Shown here: piece by piece, positions 8,733 through 16,928 of the stretch | How the letters are laid out: every line of letters begins with the position of its first letter | Numbering within the stretch: position 1 is the stretch's first letter | Assembly: GCF_000244975.1 (NCBI RefSeq) | Contig: NZ_CM001440.1 | Coordinates: 1,904,225-1,968,224 of the forward strand | DNA from: Saccharomonospora cyanea NA-134 | GTDB taxonomy: Bacteria > Actinomycetota > Actinomycetes > Mycobacteriales > Pseudonocardiaceae | Direction: 5' to 3' | DNA: 64,000 bases | Position numbers and translations under genes: made by a program | Notes under the pieces: generated by a model | Database searches by the model: none | The model's input: only the letters and a program-made list of their open reading frames with translations | What the model was told of the DNA's origin: nothing

Positions 8733-9256
8733 GCGGGAGCGAACTCGAGCGGGCGCTGGACCTCATCACCGAGATCCCCGACTTCCCGGAACCCGGTGTC
8801 CTGTTCCGCGATCTCAGCCCGCTCTTCGGCGACCCCACCGCGTTCGCCCACGTGATCGAAGCACTGGGAGAGATGATCGGCGACGGGGTGGACCGCCTCG
8901 CCGCCGTGGAGGCCCGGGGCTTCGTGCTGGCCGCAGCCCTCGGCTACGCCCGAGGGCTCGGGGTGGCGCTGGTCCGCAAGCCGGGCAAGCTCCCCAGCGT
9001 CGCCGGCCGCGTCGACTACGAGCTGGAGTACGGCACGGCGAGTCTTGAGCTGCCGGTGGGCTCGGTGGACGGCGGTGAGCGCGTCGCGATCGTGGACGAC
9101 GTGCTGGCCACGGGCGGCACCGTGGCGGCGACGGCCGAGCTGCTCCGCAGCGCGGGTGCCGAGGTCACCGGGGTCGCCGTGGTGTTGGAGCTGGCCGAAC
9201 TCCGAGGTCGGTCGCGGCTCGGGTCGCTGCCCGTGCACGCGCTGCGCACGGTCTGA
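8729..9256 (+). CDS. apt: Adenine phosphoribosyltransferase
   Basis: Apt salvages adenine with PRPP to make AMP. The 175-residue protein carries the type I phosphoribosyltransferase signature VAIVDDVLATGGT (near residue 114) and the upstream GFVLAAALGYARGLG and RKPGKLP segments characteristic of Apt. N-terminal residues DFPEPGVLFRDLSPLF are typical of the family. The GTG start overlaps the secF stop by GTGA. Placement between secF and relA is conserved in actinobacteria and links purine salvage to the (p)ppGpp synthetase gene that follows. Confidence 0.97.
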   Translation: MSGSELERALDLITEIPDFPEPGVLFRDLSPLFGDPTAFAHVIEALGEMIGDGVDRLAAVEARGFVLAAALGYARGLGVALVRKPGKLPSVAGRVDYELEYGTASLELPVGSVDGGERVAIVDDVLATGGTVAATAELLRSAGAEVTGVAVVLELAELRGRSRLGSLPVHALRTV

Positions 9257-9366
9257 CCCCGCGTCCGGTGCGGACGTCTCGGGTCCGGCACCGCCCGAGG
9301 GCATAGCGAATGCTTCCGGCGCGTTACGCTTGACGTCATCAGTCGCGTGACGAGCTGGAGGTGCGG

Positions 9367-11712
9367 GTGAGCCAGGAGCTGGATTCCGTGGTCGCTGCCC
9401 GTTCGGACGCCGGCACGCCCACGCGCGCCGGGCAGGACAGCGCCCCCGGAGCCACCGTGCGTGCGCCGTCGGCCACTCGCCGCGTGCGGGCCCGGTTGGC
9501 CCGGCGGATCACCGCGCAGCGACCCGCGTCGGTGAAGCAGGTTCTGGAGCCACTGGCCGTCATTCACCGGGAGCTCCATCCGAGTGCCGACCTGGCGCTG
9601 TTGCAACGCGCCTACGACGTCGCGGAGGAACTGCACCGCGACCAGCGCCGCAAGTCCGGCGACCCCTACATCACGCATCCGCTCGCGGTGGCCACGATCC
9701 TGGCCGAGCTGGGGATGGACACCACCACGCTGGTGGCCGCGTTGCTGCACGACACGGTCGAGGACACCGGTTACTCGGTGGAGCAGCTCACCGACGAGTT
9801 CGGGGAGAAGGTCGCGCAGCTCGTCGACGGTGTCACGAAGCTCGACAAGGTGAAGCTCGGCACGGCGGCGGAGGCCGAGACCATCCGCAAGATGGTCATC
9901 GCGATGGCCCGTGACCCGAGGGTGCTGGTCATCAAGCTCGCCGACCGCCTGCACAACATGCGTACCATGCGTTTCCTGCCTCCGGAGAAACAGGCGCGCA
10001 AGGCGAAGGAGACGCTCGAGGTCCTGGCGCCGCTGGCTCACCGGCTGGGTATGGCCACCGTCAAGTGGGAGCTGGAGGACCTCGCCTTCGCGATCCTGCA
10101 GCCGAAGAAGTACGACGAGATCGTGCGGCTGGTGGCCGACCGTGCGCCGTCCCGGGACACCTACCTGCGGTGGGTCATCGGTGAGCTGACCCGGCAGCTC
10201 GAGGAGTCCCGCATCAGCGCCAAGGTCGAGGGGCGGCCCAAGCACTACTACTCGATCCACCAGAAGATGATCGTGCGCGGTCGCGACCTCGACGACATCC
10301 ACGATCTGGTGGGTGTGCGCATCCTGGTGGACGAGGTCCGCGACTGCTACGCCGCCATGGGCGTGGTGCACGCGCTGTGGCAACCGATGCCGGGGCGGTT
10401 CAAGGACTACGTCGCGCAACCGCGTTACGGCGTGTACCAGTCGTTGCACACGACCGTGATCGGGCCGGACGGCAAGCCACTCGAGGTGCAGATCCGTACC
10501 CACGAGATGCACCGCACCGCCGAGTACGGTATCGCCGCCCACTGGCGGTACAAGGAGACCAAGGGCACCCACCGCGGCAACGCCGTGGACGTCGACGAGA
10601 TGGCGTGGATGCGTCAGCTTCTCGACTGGCAGCGGGAGGCGGCCGATCCCGGCGAGTTCCTCGAGTCGCTGCGATACGACCTCGCCACCCGCGAGATCTT
10701 CGTCTTCACGCCCAAGGGCGACGTGATCACGTTGCCGGTGGGGGCGACGCCGGTGGACTTCGCCTACGCCGTGCACACCGAGGTCGGACACCGCTGTATC
10801 GGCGCGAGGGTGAACGGCAGGCTCGTCGCCCTGGAACGCCAGCTCGACAACGGTGAGGTCGTCGAGATCTTCACCTCGAAGGCCGAAGGCTCCGGGCCGA
10901 GCCACGACTGGATGTCGTTCGTGGCGTCGCCGAAGGCCAAGGCGAAGATCCGCCAGTGGTTCGCCAAGGAACGGCGCGACGAGGCCATCGAGGCGGGCAA
11001 GGAGGCCATCGCCAAGGAGGTCCGCAAGGTCGGCCTGCCGCTGCAGCGACTGGTGTCCGCCAACACGATGGGTGCGGTCGCCAAGGAGTTGCGGCACTCC
11101 GACATCAGCTCGCTCTACGCGGCCGTGGGGGAGCACCAGGTCGGTGCCAAGCACGTCGTGCAGCGCCTGGTGGCGCTCATCGGCGGGGTCGAGGAGGCCG
11201 AAGAGGAGCTCGCCGAACGCGCCACGCCGTCCACGGTCACGCGCAGGCGCGGCACCGGCGACGTCGGCGTGATGGTCAAGGGCCAGACCGACATCTGGAC
11301 CAAACTCGCGCGCTGCTGCACTCCCGTGCCCGGTGACGACATCCTGGGTTTCGTCACCCGCGGCGGTGGGGTGAGCGTGCACCGCACGGACTGCACCAAC
11401 GCCGACGAACTCCGTAAGCAGCCGGAGCGGCTGCTGGATGTCGAGTGGGCCCCCACCGAGTCGTCGGTGTTCCTCGTGGCGATCCAGGTGGAGGCGCTCG
11501 ACCGGCACCGGCTGCTGTCCGACATCACCAAGGTGCTCGCCGACGAGCGGGTCAACATCCTGTCGGCGTCGGTCACGACCTCGCGGGACCGCGTGGCGGT
11601 CAGCCGGTTCACGTTCGAGATGGGTGACCCCAAACATCTCGGCCACGTCCTCAAGGTGGTCCGCAACGTGGAGGGCGTCTACGACGTCTACCGCGTGACC
11701 TCGGCCTCGTGA
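9367..11712 (+). CDS. relA: Bifunctional (p)ppGpp synthetase/hydrolase RelA/SpoT (Rel)
   Basis: This is the long RSH enzyme that makes and degrades the stringent-response alarmone. In order it has an HD hydrolase domain ([12 protein letters not shown], then LLHDTVEDT, around residues 100-140), the synthetase domain with the [10 protein letters not shown] and [16 protein letters not shown] motifs, a TGS domain ([21 protein letters not shown]), the Cys-rich region ([20 protein letters not shown]) and a C-terminal ACT domain. All hydrolase motifs look intact, so it should be bifunctional. GTG 9367 has GGAGG just upstream; GTG 9361 is the alternative. The first 60 residues are Ser/Arg/Ala-rich and probably flexible. 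A TACGCT at 9325-9330 could be its -10 element. Confidence 0.98.
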   Translation: MSQELDSVVAARSDAGTPTRAGQDSAPGATVRAPSATRRVRARLARRITAQRPASVKQVLEPLAVIHRELHPSADLALLQRAYDVAEELHRDQRRKSGDPYITHPLAVATILAELGMDTTTLVAALLHDTVEDTGYSVEQLTDEFGEKVAQLVDGVTKLDKVKLGTAAEAETIRKMVIAMARDPRVLVIKLADRLHNMRTMRFLPPEKQARKAKETLEVLAPLAHRLGMATVKWELEDLAFAILQPKKYDEIVRLVADRAPSRDTYLRWVIGELTRQLEESRISAKVEGRPKHYYSIHQKMIVRGRDLDDIHDLVGVRILVDEVRDCYAAMGVVHALWQPMPGRFKDYVAQPRYGVYQSLHTTVIGPDGKPLEVQIRTHEMHRTAEYGIAAHWRYKETKGTHRGNAVDVDEMAWMRQLLDWQREAADPGEFLESLRYDLATREIFVFTPKGDVITLPVGATPVDFAYAVHTEVGHRCIGARVNGRLVALERQLDNGEVVEIFTSKAEGSGPSHDWMSFVASPKAKAKIRQWFAKERRDEAIEAGKEAIAKEVRKVGLPLQRLVSANTMGAVAKELRHSDISSLYAAVGEHQVGAKHVVQRLVALIGGVEEAEEELAERATPSTVTRRRGTGDVGVMVKGQTDIWTKLARCCTPVPGDDILGFVTRGGGVSVHRTDCTNADELRKQPERLLDVEWAPTESSVFLVAIQVEALDRHRLLSDITKVLADERVNILSASVTTSRDRVAVSRFTFEMGDPKHLGHVLKVVRNVEGVYDVYRVTSAS

Positions 11713-11752
11713 CGATCCGGGCTGCGCTCCCGACGCCGTACTGTGCCTGATC

Positions 11753-12526
11753 ATGAGCGACGGGATCGAGTTCCACACCCACACCGAGATCGCCAGGTTG
11801 ACGTTCGCGCGGCCGGAGAAGATGAACGCCATCAGCCACGGCATGTGGTCGGCGATTCCCGAGGTGGTCGCCCAGGTCGAGGCCGACCCGGCTGTGAAGG
11901 TACTCGTGCTGACGGGGGCGGGCGGTCATTTCTCGGCGGGCGCCGACATCGGTGAGTTCCGCACGCTGCGGTCCACCGCGGAGGGAGCGGCGACCTACGA
12001 CCGGGCGGTGACGGCGGCGGTGCGGGCGCTCACGACCATGCGTAAGCCGAGCATCGCGATGATCCACGGCAACTGCATCGGCGGTGGGTGCCAGCTCGCG
12101 GTGGCGTGCGACTTCCGGTTCGCGGCGGCGAACGCACGCTTCGGTATCACGCCGGCCAAGCTCGGCATCGTCTACGACTTCACGTCGACGCGGCAACTCG
12201 TCACGCTCGTCGGTCCGGCCCACGCGCGGTATCTGCTGCTGTCTGCGCAGCTCGTGGACGCGGGTCGGGCCGCGGAGATGGGTCTGGTCAACGAGGTGGT
12301 CGAGGAGACCGGGTTGGAGAAGACCACGACGGAGTTCGCGCGCACGCTGTGTTCGCGCTCGCAGACGTCGGTGCGGGGTATGAACGAGATCATCGAACGC
12401 ATACTCGAAGGCCAGCGGACCTCCGATGCGGAGGTGGAGCGCATCCGCAGCGAGGCCGTCCACAGCGCCGACTACGCCGAGGGCGTCGCCGCCTTCCTGG
12501 AGCGCCGCCCGCCCCGCTTCGGCTGA
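11753..12526 (+). CDS. Enoyl-CoA hydratase/isomerase (crotonase) family protein
   Basis: This 257-residue crotonase-fold protein has the two oxyanion-hole segments: GAGGHFSAGADIGEF (near 62-76) and HGNCIGGGCQLAVACDFRFAA (near 104-124). The Glu commonly used for hydration at the end of the second helix region cannot be assigned with certainty, so hydratase, isomerase or another crotonase activity on acyl-CoA esters is possible. A TACTGT at 11739-11744 lies 8 bases before the ATG and there is no clear ribosome binding site, which suggests a leaderless transcript. It converges on the cyclophilin gene across a repeat-rich gap. Confidence 0.9.
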   Translation: MSDGIEFHTHTEIARLTFARPEKMNAISHGMWSAIPEVVAQVEADPAVKVLVLTGAGGHFSAGADIGEFRTLRSTAEGAATYDRAVTAAVRALTTMRKPSIAMIHGNCIGGGCQLAVACDFRFAAANARFGITPAKLGIVYDFTSTRQLVTLVGPAHARYLLLSAQLVDAGRAAEMGLVNEVVEETGLEKTTTEFARTLCSRSQTSVRGMNEIIERILEGQRTSDAEVERIRSEAVHSADYAEGVAAFLERRPPRFG

Positions 12527-12624
12527 GTCGTGTCCGCAGCCTGTGCACGCGTGTCCGCACCCGGTGTACGCGTGTTCGCGCCGCAGGCTGCGGACACGCG
12601 TACGGGAAGTGCGGACACGCGTGC
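12527..12624. repeat. Cluster of inverted 15-mer repeats between convergent genes
   Basis: The 100-base gap between the convergent hydratase and cyclophilin genes consists largely of a short repeat. Forward copies lie at 12527-12538 (partial), 12545-12559 and 12566-12579 (one mismatch); reverse copies lie at 12589-12603 and 12610-12624. They create two perfect 14-bp inverted repeats, 12530-12543 with 12584-12597 and 12547-12560 with 12609-12622, which interlock rather than nest. Nested alternatives of 13 bp are also possible. Position suggests a bidirectional terminator for the convergent genes, though no T-run is present. The same 15-mer occurs upstream of ruvC. Confidence 0.8.
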
Positions 12625-12626
12625 TG

Positions 12627-13490
12627 CTACGCCTCGACGGTCACGTCGGTGAACGTCACCTCGGTGTTGGGCTTGCCGCCACCCGGGCTCGGGTCGAAGC
12701 TGCCGTCGTGGCCCGCGCGTGCGATCTCGTCGATCACCTTGAGACCCTCGTCGTCGATGGTGCCGAACACCGTGTAGCTCGGCGGCAGCGGAGCCTCGCC
12801 GTAGACCATGAAGAACTGGCTGCCGTTGGTGTCCGGGCCGCTGTTGGCCATCGCCAGGATGCCCCGGCCGTAGGTGAGGGAGTCGAACGTCTCGTCCGCG
12901 AACGTGTAGCCGGGTCCGCCGGTGCCCTGACCGGTCGGGTCGCCGCACTGGAGCATCTGCAGGCCCTGCGTGCCGATCCGGTGGCAGCCGGTGTCGGTGT
13001 AGTAGCCCTCCCGCGCCAGGTGCACGAAGCTGTTGACCGTGCACGGGGCGAGCGACCTGTCGAGGTTCAGCCCGATGTCACCGACGTTGCTGTGCAGCGT
13101 GACCTTCACGGTGCCCTCGGACGGCACGTCCTTCCCGTCCGGTGCCGGGACCTCCTTGGCCGGCTCGCCCGACTCGGGGTACTCGCACGACGTCGGGTTC
13201 GGTAGCGGTTCGGCGCGAGATGCCGGTTCGACGCGCTCGGTGGGGATCTGGATCTCTTCCGAACTCGGAGCGGCCGACGACGAGCTGCCGGCGGCCGGGT
13301 CGGTGCCCTCCGCCACGCTGTCGCCGCCACGTGTGGCCAGGACCACGACGAGTCCGGCGACAGCGACCACGGCGCCTACCGTGACGCCGACCCCGACGAT
13401 TCTGCGTCGCTTCGCCCGCTCGGCACGACGGGCGAGCTGCCGTTCGAGCTTACGTTTCGCGGCCTCGCGGCGCTGCTGGTTGGTCGCCAC
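12627..13490 (-). CDS. ppiB: Membrane-anchored cyclophilin-type peptidyl-prolyl isomerase
   Basis: This is a cyclophilin that speeds cis-trans isomerisation of prolyl bonds. A short basic cytoplasmic N-terminus (RRRIVG) leads into one membrane helix (near residues 32-52), then a Ser/Pro/Glu-rich linker of about 60 residues, and a C-terminal cyclophilin domain with FVHLAREGYYTDTGCHRI, GRGILAMANSGPDTNGSQFF and VFGTIDDEG. The domain should lie outside the membrane. GTG 13490 is chosen because GAGGAGGGCAG precedes it; the frame opens 27 bases earlier. A cyclophilin beside relA and an MBL-hydrolase gene is the usual actinobacterial arrangement. It is divergent from the next gene. Confidence 0.95.
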   Translation of the reverse strand: MATNQQRREAAKRKLERQLARRAERAKRRRIVGVGVTVGAVVAVAGLVVVLATRGGDSVAEGTDPAAGSSSSAAPSSEEIQIPTERVEPASRAEPLPNPTSCEYPESGEPAKEVPAPDGKDVPSEGTVKVTLHSNVGDIGLNLDRSLAPCTVNSFVHLAREGYYTDTGCHRIGTQGLQMLQCGDPTGQGTGGPGYTFADETFDSLTYGRGILAMANSGPDTNGSQFFMVYGEAPLPPSYTVFGTIDDEGLKVIDEIARAGHDGSFDPSPGGGKPNTEVTFTDVTVEA

Positions 13491-13615
13491 CTGCCCTCCT
13501 CGGAGTCGTCTCGACACACCCGCTGCGATGGGCGGCAGTCTATGGGCACTGTCTGTGAGGACCCTGTGTAGGGGCGGCTAGGGTGAGACCGGTCCCAGAT
13601 CCGGAGGTGTTCGTC

Positions 13616-14266
13616 GTGCTCGTCGTCGGGTTCGCGGCAGGCGCGTTCCAGGCGAACTGCTACCTGGTCGCGGCCGGGGCCGGCCGGGAGTGCGTGGTCG
13701 TCGATCCCGGTGAGGGGGCCGAGGGCGGCGTCGAGAAGGCGGTGCGCGAGCACGACCTGACGCCGGTCGCCGTGCTCGCCACCCACGGGCACTACGACCA
13801 CGTCGCCTCCGCGGCAGCCGTGGCCGACGCGTACGGCGTCGCCGTCCACATCCGGCCGGAGGACCGGCACCTGCTGACCGATCCGCTCGCCGGGCTCGGC
13901 CCTCGACTGGCCTCCGCGGTCGGCCGGGTGACGTTGCCCGAACCCACGGCGGTCGAGCCGCTGTCCGAGGGACCGCTCGACCTCGCCGGGCTGCGGGTCG
14001 AGGTGTTCCACACACCCGGGCACACGCCGGGCTCGGTGGTCTTCGGACTACGGGCCGAGGAGGGCGGCAGGCTGGCGCTGACCGGAGACACGCTGTTCGC
14101 GGGTTCGGTGGGACGCACCGACCTGCCGGGCGGCGATCCGGCCGCACTGTCGGCCTCCCTTCGGACCACGGTGCTCTCGTTCTCCGACGACACGGTGGTC
14201 CTGCCCGGCCACGGGGGTAGCACCACGATCGGCCGGGAGCGGGCGGGCAACCCGTTTCTCACCTGA
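13616..14266 (+). CDS. MBL-fold metallo-hydrolase (glyoxalase II-like)
   Basis: The 216-residue protein has the metallo-beta-lactamase signature THGHYDHVAS (HxHxDH, around residue 58), a further metal His in VFHTPGHTPGSV, the Asp in LTGDTLFAGSVGR and a final His in LPGHGG. The pattern matches the small hydrolases annotated as glyoxalase II or thiolesterase-like, but the substrate is not evident. GTG 13616 is favoured because GGAGGTG lies 8 bases upstream; a GTG at 13583 extends it by 11 residues. TAGGGT at about 13578 could be the -10 element. In mycobacteria hisS follows this gene; here a membrane protein does. Confidence 0.92.
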   Translation: MLVVGFAAGAFQANCYLVAAGAGRECVVVDPGEGAEGGVEKAVREHDLTPVAVLATHGHYDHVASAAAVADAYGVAVHIRPEDRHLLTDPLAGLGPRLASAVGRVTLPEPTAVEPLSEGPLDLAGLRVEVFHTPGHTPGSVVFGLRAEEGGRLALTGDTLFAGSVGRTDLPGGDPAALSASLRTTVLSFSDDTVVLPGHGGSTTIGRERAGNPFLT

Positions 14267-14311
14267 CAGCAGCGAAGACCAGTGAGCCATCGAGGGCATC
14301 GAGGACACGGA

Positions 14312-14983
14312 ATGAGTGAGCAGGAGCCCACCGCGGGCACATCGCCGAGGGAACCCGAGCGGGTTCCCCTCTCCGGCGACGACCGGAAAGCACGCCGAAA
14401 GAGGGCCGTGTCCGGGCTGATCGCCGTGGCGCTGCTCGCCGCAGCGTTCGGCGGGGTGGCCGGGCTCGTCGGCGGCCAGATCGCCGGGCTGGTGGTGGCG
14501 GCGGTCGTCGCGGTGCCGTTGCTGCTGTTGGTGCTGTCCGGGGCGCGGCGCCGGATGTGGTTGGAAGGCACCACGGTCACCGTGCGCACGTGGGGTTCGC
14601 GCCGGGTCGACCTCGTGACCGCCTCGCGTATCGACCTGCTGCTCACCGACGTGCGTGGCACGAGGACGGTGAGCCTGCTGGTGAACGGCGCGCAGCGGTC
14701 CGGAGCCGTCAAGATCGACCTCGCCGTGTACGCGGGCACCGGGGGACGGGAGCTCGGCATCCTGCCGCTGCGCAGGCTCGCCGACGCGGTGGTGAACAAC
14801 ATGGACGCGGGCGGCGTCGTGTTCTCACAACTCCTCGTGGCACAGTTGCGGGCCGAAGCGCGCGGCGACGCCGCGGCCGACCGGCCCCTCTACCGTCTTG
14901 CCTCGGCCGCGCCCTCGGGCAAGCTCGCACAGCGGTTCAGCATGGAGGCCGTCAGCCGGTTCGTGGCGACGCTGGACGGTTGA
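14312..14983 (+). CDS. Membrane protein with two helices and a soluble C-terminal domain
   Basis: I do not recognise this family with confidence. The first 35 residues are polar; two membrane helices follow (near 33-52 and 58-80), and the remaining 140 residues form a soluble domain that begins RRMWLEGTTVTVRTWG, a strand-rich start reminiscent of PH-like domains found in small actinobacterial membrane proteins. ATG 14312 is preferred over the frame opening at 14282 because CGAGGACACGGA is just upstream. Its last 32 bases overlap the end of the convergent YibE/F gene, so neither can have an independent terminator there. Confidence 0.8.
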   Translation: MSEQEPTAGTSPREPERVPLSGDDRKARRKRAVSGLIAVALLAAAFGGVAGLVGGQIAGLVVAAVVAVPLLLLVLSGARRRMWLEGTTVTVRTWGSRRVDLVTASRIDLLLTDVRGTRTVSLLVNGAQRSGAVKIDLAVYAGTGGRELGILPLRRLADAVVNNMDAGGVVFSQLLVAQLRAEARGDAAADRPLYRLASAAPSGKLAQRFSMEAVSRFVATLDG

Positions 14984-16610
14984 GCCGGCTGTCGGCGTTC
15001 CCGGCGTTCCCGGTCGCCTTCTCCGTCCCCGCAGTCTCCACCGCCTTCTCCGCCTTCTCCGGCTCCGGGGGATCGTCGCGCACGGCGACGACGGCGGCCA
15101 GCAACGTGGTCAGGGGCACGGCCGCGACGATGCCGATGCTGCCCGCGAGGGTGCGCACGATCTCCTGCGCGACGTCCTGCGACTGCAGGATCGGCGACAG
15201 GCCCACGTCCGCCAGCGAGGAGAGCAGCAGCAGGGGCAGGGCCGCGCCCGCGTAGGCGAGCACGAGCGTGTTCACGGCCGAGCCGACGTGAGCGCGTCCG
15301 ATGCGCAGCCCGGCCGCGTACAGTTCGCGCCACGTGAGCGCCGGGTTGGCCCGCCGCAGCTCCCACACCGCGCTCGCCTGGGCGACGGTCACGTCGTCGA
15401 GGACGCCGAGCGCGCCGATCACGATGCCGGCGAGCAGCAGGCCGCGTGCGTCGATGCCCTCACCGAGCGCGCCGATGAGCGTGCTCGTGTCGGTGTCGAG
15501 CCCCGTCAGATCGGCCGCCGCCGAGAACACGGCCGACAACACACCGATCAGGCCGAGGCTCACCATCGTGCCCAGCACGGCGACCGACGTGCGGGCGGAG
15601 AACCCGTGGGTGACGTACAGCGCGATGAACATGATCAATCCGGCCGCGGCGATCGCCACCAGGAGTGGGCTGCGCCCCGCGAGGATGGCGGGGAGCACGA
15701 AGACGACGATGACGGCGAAGCTGATGCCGAGCGCCGCGAGGGAAGCGAGCCCCTGCCAGCGTCCGAGCAGCAGGACCGCACCCGCGAACAGCACGCCGAG
15801 CAGCGACAGTGGCACACCCCGCTGGAAGTCGCGCAGTTGGTACGACGACGGGTCCGCCGCCTCGGCGCCGCTGTAGGCCAGCACCACCTCGTCGCCCACG
15901 GCGAACCGGGGGCTGCTGGGCTCCAGGGGGAGGATCTTGGTGATCGTCGAGCCCGCCGCGGGGCCGTCTTCCAGCGACACCTCCACGGACAGGCACCGCC
16001 GGTCGTCCGGTGAGGGTTCTCCGACCCGCACCTGGCCCGGTGCGAGGCAGGGACCGGCCGTCGCGGCCGTCACCACCCCGTCGACGGGGGTGCCCACCGA
16101 GTTCGCGGACTGCTCGGGCCCACCGTCCCACGGGTACAGCAGGCCCACGGCGATCAGGGTCGCCGCCGCGACCGGAGCCAACAGGGCCAGCAGCAGACGC
16201 CGCACCCGCTGGGACGCCGGCGCGGCCGGGACATGACCGTGCCCGTGACCATGACCGTGCGCGGGTACGGCGTCGTCCCGCTCGGTGCGGGAGGCGGCCG
16301 ACCGTTCGTCGTCCGAAGGCGTACGCCCGGAAGCGGACCGTGGAGCAGCGTCCTTCCGGGCGGTCTCCTTTCGGCTGGCCTCCTTCCGGACGGCGGACCG
16401 TGTCGGCTGTGTGCGACGGCGAGGCGGTGTGGGACGGGCTCCTCCGGTCGCCGCGTCGTCACCGCCGTCCCGGCCTCGCCTCGGCGGGGTGGCCGTCCGG
16501 GCACCCTCATCGGCCCGGTGTCGCTGTCGGGCCGGTCGCGCGGGCGTCGCCCGGTCCGGCCTCACCCGCGGCAGTCGCTCGGTCGGGTCGTCGGAGTAGT
16601 CGGAAGGCAC
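14952..16610 (-). CDS. YibE/F-family multi-pass membrane protein
   Basis: The 552-residue protein has a YibE/F core: an extracytoplasmic strand-rich section after the first helix, then about seven membrane helices from residue 270 on, including ITEPI-free stretches such as GIVIGALGVLDDVTVAQASAV and the conserved GSAVNTLVLAYAGAALPL. The family is widely distributed and functionally unassigned; transport has been proposed. The first 130 residues are Arg/Thr/Pro-rich and look disordered, ending in an alternating His-Gly run (HGHGHGHGH) just before the first helix, a possible metal-binding tag. The start is GTG 16610; CAAGAT 6 bases upstream could be a leaderless -10 element. Confidence 0.9.
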   Translation of the reverse strand: MPSDYSDDPTERLPRVRPDRATPARPARQRHRADEGARTATPPRRGRDGGDDAATGGARPTPPRRRTQPTRSAVRKEASRKETARKDAAPRSASGRTPSDDERSAASRTERDDAVPAHGHGHGHGHVPAAPASQRVRRLLLALLAPVAAATLIAVGLLYPWDGGPEQSANSVGTPVDGVVTAATAGPCLAPGQVRVGEPSPDDRRCLSVEVSLEDGPAAGSTITKILPLEPSSPRFAVGDEVVLAYSGAEAADPSSYQLRDFQRGVPLSLLGVLFAGAVLLLGRWQGLASLAALGISFAVIVVFVLPAILAGRSPLLVAIAAAGLIMFIALYVTHGFSARTSVAVLGTMVSLGLIGVLSAVFSAAADLTGLDTDTSTLIGALGEGIDARGLLLAGIVIGALGVLDDVTVAQASAVWELRRANPALTWRELYAAGLRIGRAHVGSAVNTLVLAYAGAALPLLLLSSLADVGLSPILQSQDVAQEIVRTLAGSIGIVAAVPLTTLLAAVVAVRDDPPEPEKAEKAVETAGTEKATGNAGNADSRLNRPASPRTG

Positions 16611-16928
16611 CCGGTCATCTTGCCCGTCGGGCCTCGCCGCCTTACCGCAGGTGGGACGCCCGTGCGAGACGCGTGAGAATTCGAGGGAACCGGCGGCTGG
16701 TTCCCCACGTCACAGTGTGCGAGAACGCGTAGTGGCGGCGTGCCGATCGCCGAGGTCGTTCCGCACGCCCGGCTGGGGGTCGGACGTGGGGAGCCCGGGC
16801 GCGCCGCCCCGTTCTCCCTTCCGTCTCCCTGTCATGGGTGTTCCGGCCGTCGAAACGGTGCCGTTGCGTTGCCGGCCGGTCACGGACGAGGCTCCATAAC
16901 GACCGACACGGGAAGGGACAGACCGACT
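16611..16928. other. Divergent intergenic region with a perfect inverted repeat
   Basis: This 318-base stretch separates the YibE/F gene from the ThDP enzyme and holds no convincing gene: the frame that reaches back to 16740 lacks a ribosome binding site and starts with unrelated sequence. GGGAACC (16685-16691) and GGTTCCC (16699-16705) form a perfect 7-bp inverted repeat with a 7-base centre, a possible operator between the divergent promoters. GGGAAGGGA (16911-16919) is the ribosome binding site for the ThDP enzyme. Confidence 0.55.

Noticed and set aside
9016..11844. 942-codon antisense frame opposite relA
   Set aside because: It mirrors the relA coding frame; composition is Arg/His/Leu-rich with no family pattern, typical of the shadow of a high-GC gene.
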